From 62-47 sp051954235 (GTDB taxonomy: Bacteria > Pseudomonadota > Alphaproteobacteria > Rhizobiales > Xanthobacteraceae): 28,570 bases of DNA. A program made the position numbers and the translations under genes. The notes below the pieces were generated by a model, which searched no databases, was not told the origin of the DNA, and worked only from the letters and a program-made list of their open reading frames with translations. Location of the stretch: NCBI GenBank assembly GCA_051954235.1, contig JBQCHY010000092.1, forward strand, positions 1 to 28,570. The letters run 5' to 3'. This document shows, piece after piece, positions 24,383 through 28,570 of this stretch. Within the stretch, counting starts at the first letter, position 1; each line of letters opens with the position of its first letter.

Positions 24383-25530
24383 CCGTGTCGCTCACCACCA
24401 CCGGACCGACCGTGGTTGAGGTCGCGCTGGGCGACCGCGCCTATGACATCGTGATCGGCCGCGACCAACTCGCTTCGCTCGGCGAACGCATCGCTGCGCT
24501 ACGCCCCGGCGCGCGCACCGCCATCGTCACCGACCGCACCGTCGCGAAGCACTGGCTGGAGCAAACCGAAGCCTCATTGGCGAAAGCCGGCATCGCGAGT
24601 TCGCGCATTATCGTCGACGAAGGCGAAGGCTCGAAAACCTATGCCGGCTTCCAGCAGGTGTGCGAGGGATTGATCAGCGCCAAGATCGAACGCAACGATC
24701 TGGTGATCGCGCTCGGCGGCGGCGTGGTCGGCGATCTCGCGGGCTTTGCCGCGGCGGCGGTGCGGCGCGGCGTCGATTTCGTACAGGTGCCGACTTCACT
24801 CTTGGCACAGGTCGATTCCTCCGTCGGCGGCAAGACCGGCATCAACTCGCCGCAGGGCAAGAACCTGATCGGCGCATTCCATCAGCCGGTGTTGGTGATC
24901 GCCGACACCGCGATCCTCGACACGCTGTCGCCGCGCCAGTTCCGCGCCGGGTACGCGGAAGTTGCGAAATACGGCCTGCTCGGCGACGCCGCCTTCTTCG
25001 CCTGGCTCGAAGCGCATCACGCCGAGATTTTCTCCGGCGGCGCGGCGCGCGAACACGCCATCGCCACCTCGTGCCGCGCCAAGGCGGCCATCGTCGCGCG
25101 CGACGAACGCGAGAATGGCGAACGCGCGCTGCTCAATCTCGGCCACACCTTCGGCCACGCGCTGGAAGCCGCCACCGGATTTTCCGACCGGCTGTTTCAC
25201 GGCGAAGGCGTTTCCGTCGGCATGGTGCTGGCGGCGCAATTGTCGGCTCAGCTCGGCATGATCGCGCAGGACGACGCGACGCGCATCCAGCGTCACCTCG
25301 TCGACGTCGGCCTGCCGACGCGCTTGCAGGACATCGCCGGCTTCGCGCAGGAGGGACTTGCGGACGCCGACGCGCTGATGGAGCTGATGGCGCAGGATAA
25401 GAAAGTGAAGCGCGGCCGCCTCACCTTCATCCTGATGCGCGCCATCGGGCAGGCGGTGATTTCCAACGACGTCGAACCGGCGCTGGTGCGCGATTTTCTC
25501 GCGCGCAAGCTGAACGACGCGCGCGCGTAA
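24379..25530 (+). CDS. aroB: 3-dehydroquinate synthase
   Basis: AroB converts DAHP to 3-dehydroquinate, the second step of the shikimate pathway, with NAD and a divalent metal. The 383 residues match the family length. NAD-binding and active-site blocks are visible: ALGGGVVGDLAGFAAAAVRR, VPTSLLAQVDSSVGGKTGIN, and the metal ligands Glu in GYAEVAKYG, His in LNLGHTFGHALE and His in FHGEGVSVGM. The start is the ATG at 24379, which overlaps the aroK stop by 4 bases; AGGA lies 8-10 bases upstream. The CNNM gene follows after 24 bases, so all three are likely cotranscribed. Confidence 0.98.
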   Translation: MTVSLTTTGPTVVEVALGDRAYDIVIGRDQLASLGERIAALRPGARTAIVTDRTVAKHWLEQTEASLAKAGIASSRIIVDEGEGSKTYAGFQQVCEGLISAKIERNDLVIALGGGVVGDLAGFAAAAVRRGVDFVQVPTSLLAQVDSSVGGKTGINSPQGKNLIGAFHQPVLVIADTAILDTLSPRQFRAGYAEVAKYGLLGDAAFFAWLEAHHAEIFSGGAAREHAIATSCRAKAAIVARDERENGERALLNLGHTFGHALEAATGFSDRLFHGEGVSVGMVLAAQLSAQLGMIAQDDATRIQRHLVDVGLPTRLQDIAGFAQEGLADADALMELMAQDKKVKRGRLTFILMRAIGQAVISNDVEPALVRDFLARKLNDARA

Positions 25531-25554
25531 CCGCGACGTCGCGGCGGAGACATC

Positions 25555-26904
25555 ATGAATTCGGTCATCCTGAATGTTCTGATCGCCGCGCTGCTGCTCG
25601 CCGCCAACGCATTTTTCGTCGCGGCCGAATTCGCGCTGGTGAAAAGCCGCGGCTATCGCGTCAAGACCATGGTGGAGCAGAAGCGCTTCGGCGCGCGCAA
25701 GCTGCGCGACATCATGGGCAATGTCGAAGCCTATCTCGCCTGCTGCCAGCTCGGCATCACCATGGCGTCGCTCGGTCTCGGCTGGGTCGGCGAGCCGACC
25801 GTCGCCGCGCTGCTGGCGCCGCTGCTGCTGCCGCTCGGCCTGTCGGAATCGGCGCTGCACTTCACCTCGTTCATGGCCGGCTTCCTGATCTTCTCGTCGC
25901 TGCACATCGTGATCGGCGAGCAGGTGCCGAAGACGCTGGCGATCCGCAAGCCGGAGCCGGTGTCGCAGTGGATCGTCTATCCGCTCCACGCGTCCTATCT
26001 GCTGTTCTATCCGCTCAACTGGCTGCTCAACAACGCGGCGCGCACCATCCTGAGCGCGCTGCGCGTCAAGGAAGTCTCGCATCACGAGGTGCTGACCGGC
26101 GCAGAGCTCGAGGGGCTTGTGGGTGAATCCGCCGAGCACGGCGGCATCGAAAGCGGCGAAGCCGAATACATCCAGAACGTCTTTCGCTTCGGCGATCTCA
26201 CCGTGGCCGACGTCATGGTCCATCGCACCGCGATGGTGATGGTCAACGCCGACCTGCCGCCGGAAGATCTGGTGCGCGAGGTACTCGCCAGCGAATACAC
26301 CCGCATTCCGCTGTGGCGCGACAAGCCGGAAAACATCATCGGCGTGCTGCACGCCAAGGATCTGTTGCGCGCCATCCGCACCTCCGACGGCGACACCTCG
26401 AAGATCGATGCCAGCGCCATCGCGCTGCCGCCGTGGTTCGTGCCGGAGATGCGGCCGGTATCGGAGCAACTCAAAGCCTTCCGCCGCCGCAAGACCCACT
26501 TCGCGCTGGTGGTCGACGAATACGGCGAAGTCGAAGGCATGGTGACGCTGGAAGATATTTTGGAGGAAATCGTCGGCGACATCTCCGACGAGCACGACGA
26601 GGCGGTGGCGGGCGTGCGCGTGCAGCCCGACGGTTCGGTGGTGGTGGACGGCTCGGTGCCAATCCGCGACCTCAACCGCGCGATGGACTGGCACCTGCCC
26701 GACGAGGAAGCCACCACTGTCGCCGGTCTCGTGATTCACGAAGCGCGCTCTATTCCGGAGCGCGGCCAGGGCTTCACCTTCCACGGCTTCCGCTTCCGCG
26801 TCCTGCGCCGCGAGCGCAACCGCATCACCATGCTGCGCATCGGCCCGCTGCCGCGCGAAACCGAAACGCCGGACCGACGACCGCGCGCAGGGACTGCGTT
26901 TTAA
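25555..26904 (+). CDS. CNNM/CBS domain membrane protein (hemolysin C-like)
   Basis: The 449 residues have the three-part layout of the CNNM/CorC family, thought to move Mg2+ or related ions or to act as ion-linked regulators. A CNNM (DUF21) membrane domain covers about 1-195, with segments at VLIAALLLAANAFFVAAEFAL, a CCQLGITMASLGLGWVGEP block and SFMAGFLIFSSLHIVIGEQVPK. Two CBS domains follow (about 210-340: VADVMVHRTAM, then HFALVVDEYGEVEGMVTLEDILEEIVGDI). A CorC_HlyC domain closes the protein (about 350-435: PDGSVVVDGSVPIRDLNRAM). GGAGA lies 5-8 bases before the ATG at 25555. It is 24 bases downstream of aroB, an arrangement common in bradyrhizobia. The old name hemolysin does not imply a toxin. 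Confidence 0.93.
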   Translation: MNSVILNVLIAALLLAANAFFVAAEFALVKSRGYRVKTMVEQKRFGARKLRDIMGNVEAYLACCQLGITMASLGLGWVGEPTVAALLAPLLLPLGLSESALHFTSFMAGFLIFSSLHIVIGEQVPKTLAIRKPEPVSQWIVYPLHASYLLFYPLNWLLNNAARTILSALRVKEVSHHEVLTGAELEGLVGESAEHGGIESGEAEYIQNVFRFGDLTVADVMVHRTAMVMVNADLPPEDLVREVLASEYTRIPLWRDKPENIIGVLHAKDLLRAIRTSDGDTSKIDASAIALPPWFVPEMRPVSEQLKAFRRRKTHFALVVDEYGEVEGMVTLEDILEEIVGDISDEHDEAVAGVRVQPDGSVVVDGSVPIRDLNRAMDWHLPDEEATTVAGLVIHEARSIPERGQGFTFHGFRFRVLRRERNRITMLRIGPLPRETETPDRRPRAGTAF

Positions 26905-26946
26905 CGGCGGCATCACGCGCGCGCCGTAGCGGACTACATACCTCAA

Positions 26947-27087
26947 CGTCGTCCCCGCGCAGGCGGGGACCCAGACTCCGTGTCGTTGATGATACGGGGA
27001 GCGCTCGTGGTCTTTGACGAGCAATGGGCCGTCGTGCTCACCACAACCGCCAGGGGTTATGGGTCCCCGCCTACGCGGGGACGACGG
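26947..27087. repeat. Extragenic palindrome, CGTCCCCGCGCAGGCGGGGAC type (copy 2)
   Basis: Ends CGTCGTCCCCGCGCAGGCGG and CCGCCTACGCGGGGACGACG are inverted, as in 12954-13087. The centre differs. It fills the gap between the convergent ends of the CNNM gene and secA. Confidence 0.8.
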
Positions 27088-27123
27088 TTTTGGTGTGGCG
27101 CGTCCAGCTAAACCAAGAGGCCT

Positions 27124-28570
<1,447 letters not shown>

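Noticed and set aside
24796..27024. A 742-codon open frame on the - strand opposite aroB and the CNNM gene
   Set aside because: It lies wholly antisense to two well-supported genes; its His/Arg/Gln/Ala-rich composition is typical of high-GC shadow frames, and it has no recognisable domain.

Overview
The window looks like core chromosome of an alphaproteobacterium of the Bradyrhizobium / Rhodopseudomonas / Nitrobacter / Afipia group (Hyphomicrobiales, Nitrobacteraceae). The reasons are the phyR-nepR-ecfG stress locus, a cobS/cobT pair near a J-domain gene and bolA, the xerD / small membrane protein / aroK-aroB block, high GC, and many intergenic palindromic elements typical of these genomes. 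No phage genes, transposases, CRISPR, tRNA or rRNA genes were seen.

Layout. 1-2.6 kb: a small secreted protein, a gap with intrinsic-terminator hairpins on both strands (one has no visible gene and may end a small RNA), then the general stress response: phyR (leftward) divergent from nepR-ecfG (rightward), with two EcfG-type promoters back to back. 2.9-6.3 kb, leftward: a HAD hydrolase, a CoxE-like VWA protein and its MoxR-type AAA+ ATPase. 6.5-10.9 kb, leftward: a membrane-anchored Tlde1/DUF2778 (L,D-transpeptidase-like) protein, an M29 aminopeptidase and an exported phytase-like esterase. 11.0-14.2 kb, leftward: cobT and cobS of the aerobic cobaltochelatase. 14.7-18.0 kb: katG and divergent oxyR. 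18.1-19.2 kb: a J-domain protein divergent from bolA. 19.4-23.2 kb, leftward: a YafK-type L,D-transpeptidase lipoprotein, accA and xerD. 23.4-26.9 kb: a 48-residue membrane protein (leftward) divergent from aroK-aroB-CNNM/CBS protein (rightward operon). The right edge holds the 3' part of secA.

How the genes work together. PhyR, when phosphorylated, sequesters NepR and frees EcfG; the promoters suggest positive autoregulation. OxyR (both redox cysteines present) probably controls katG. CobS/CobT and MoxR/CoxE are two separate AAA+/VWA machines within 9 kb. AroK and AroB are consecutive-pathway shikimate enzymes with overlapping genes.

The most useful non-routine observations are the orphan + strand terminator beside phyR with a possible C-rich small RNA, the paired EcfG-type promoters, the family of extragenic palindromes in most gaps (one apparently forms the N-terminus of the esterase), the degenerate pentapeptide tract in the Tlde1 protein, and a perfect 16-bp palindrome upstream of accA. 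I see no convincing new multi-gene system; most of the window is ordinary core genome.
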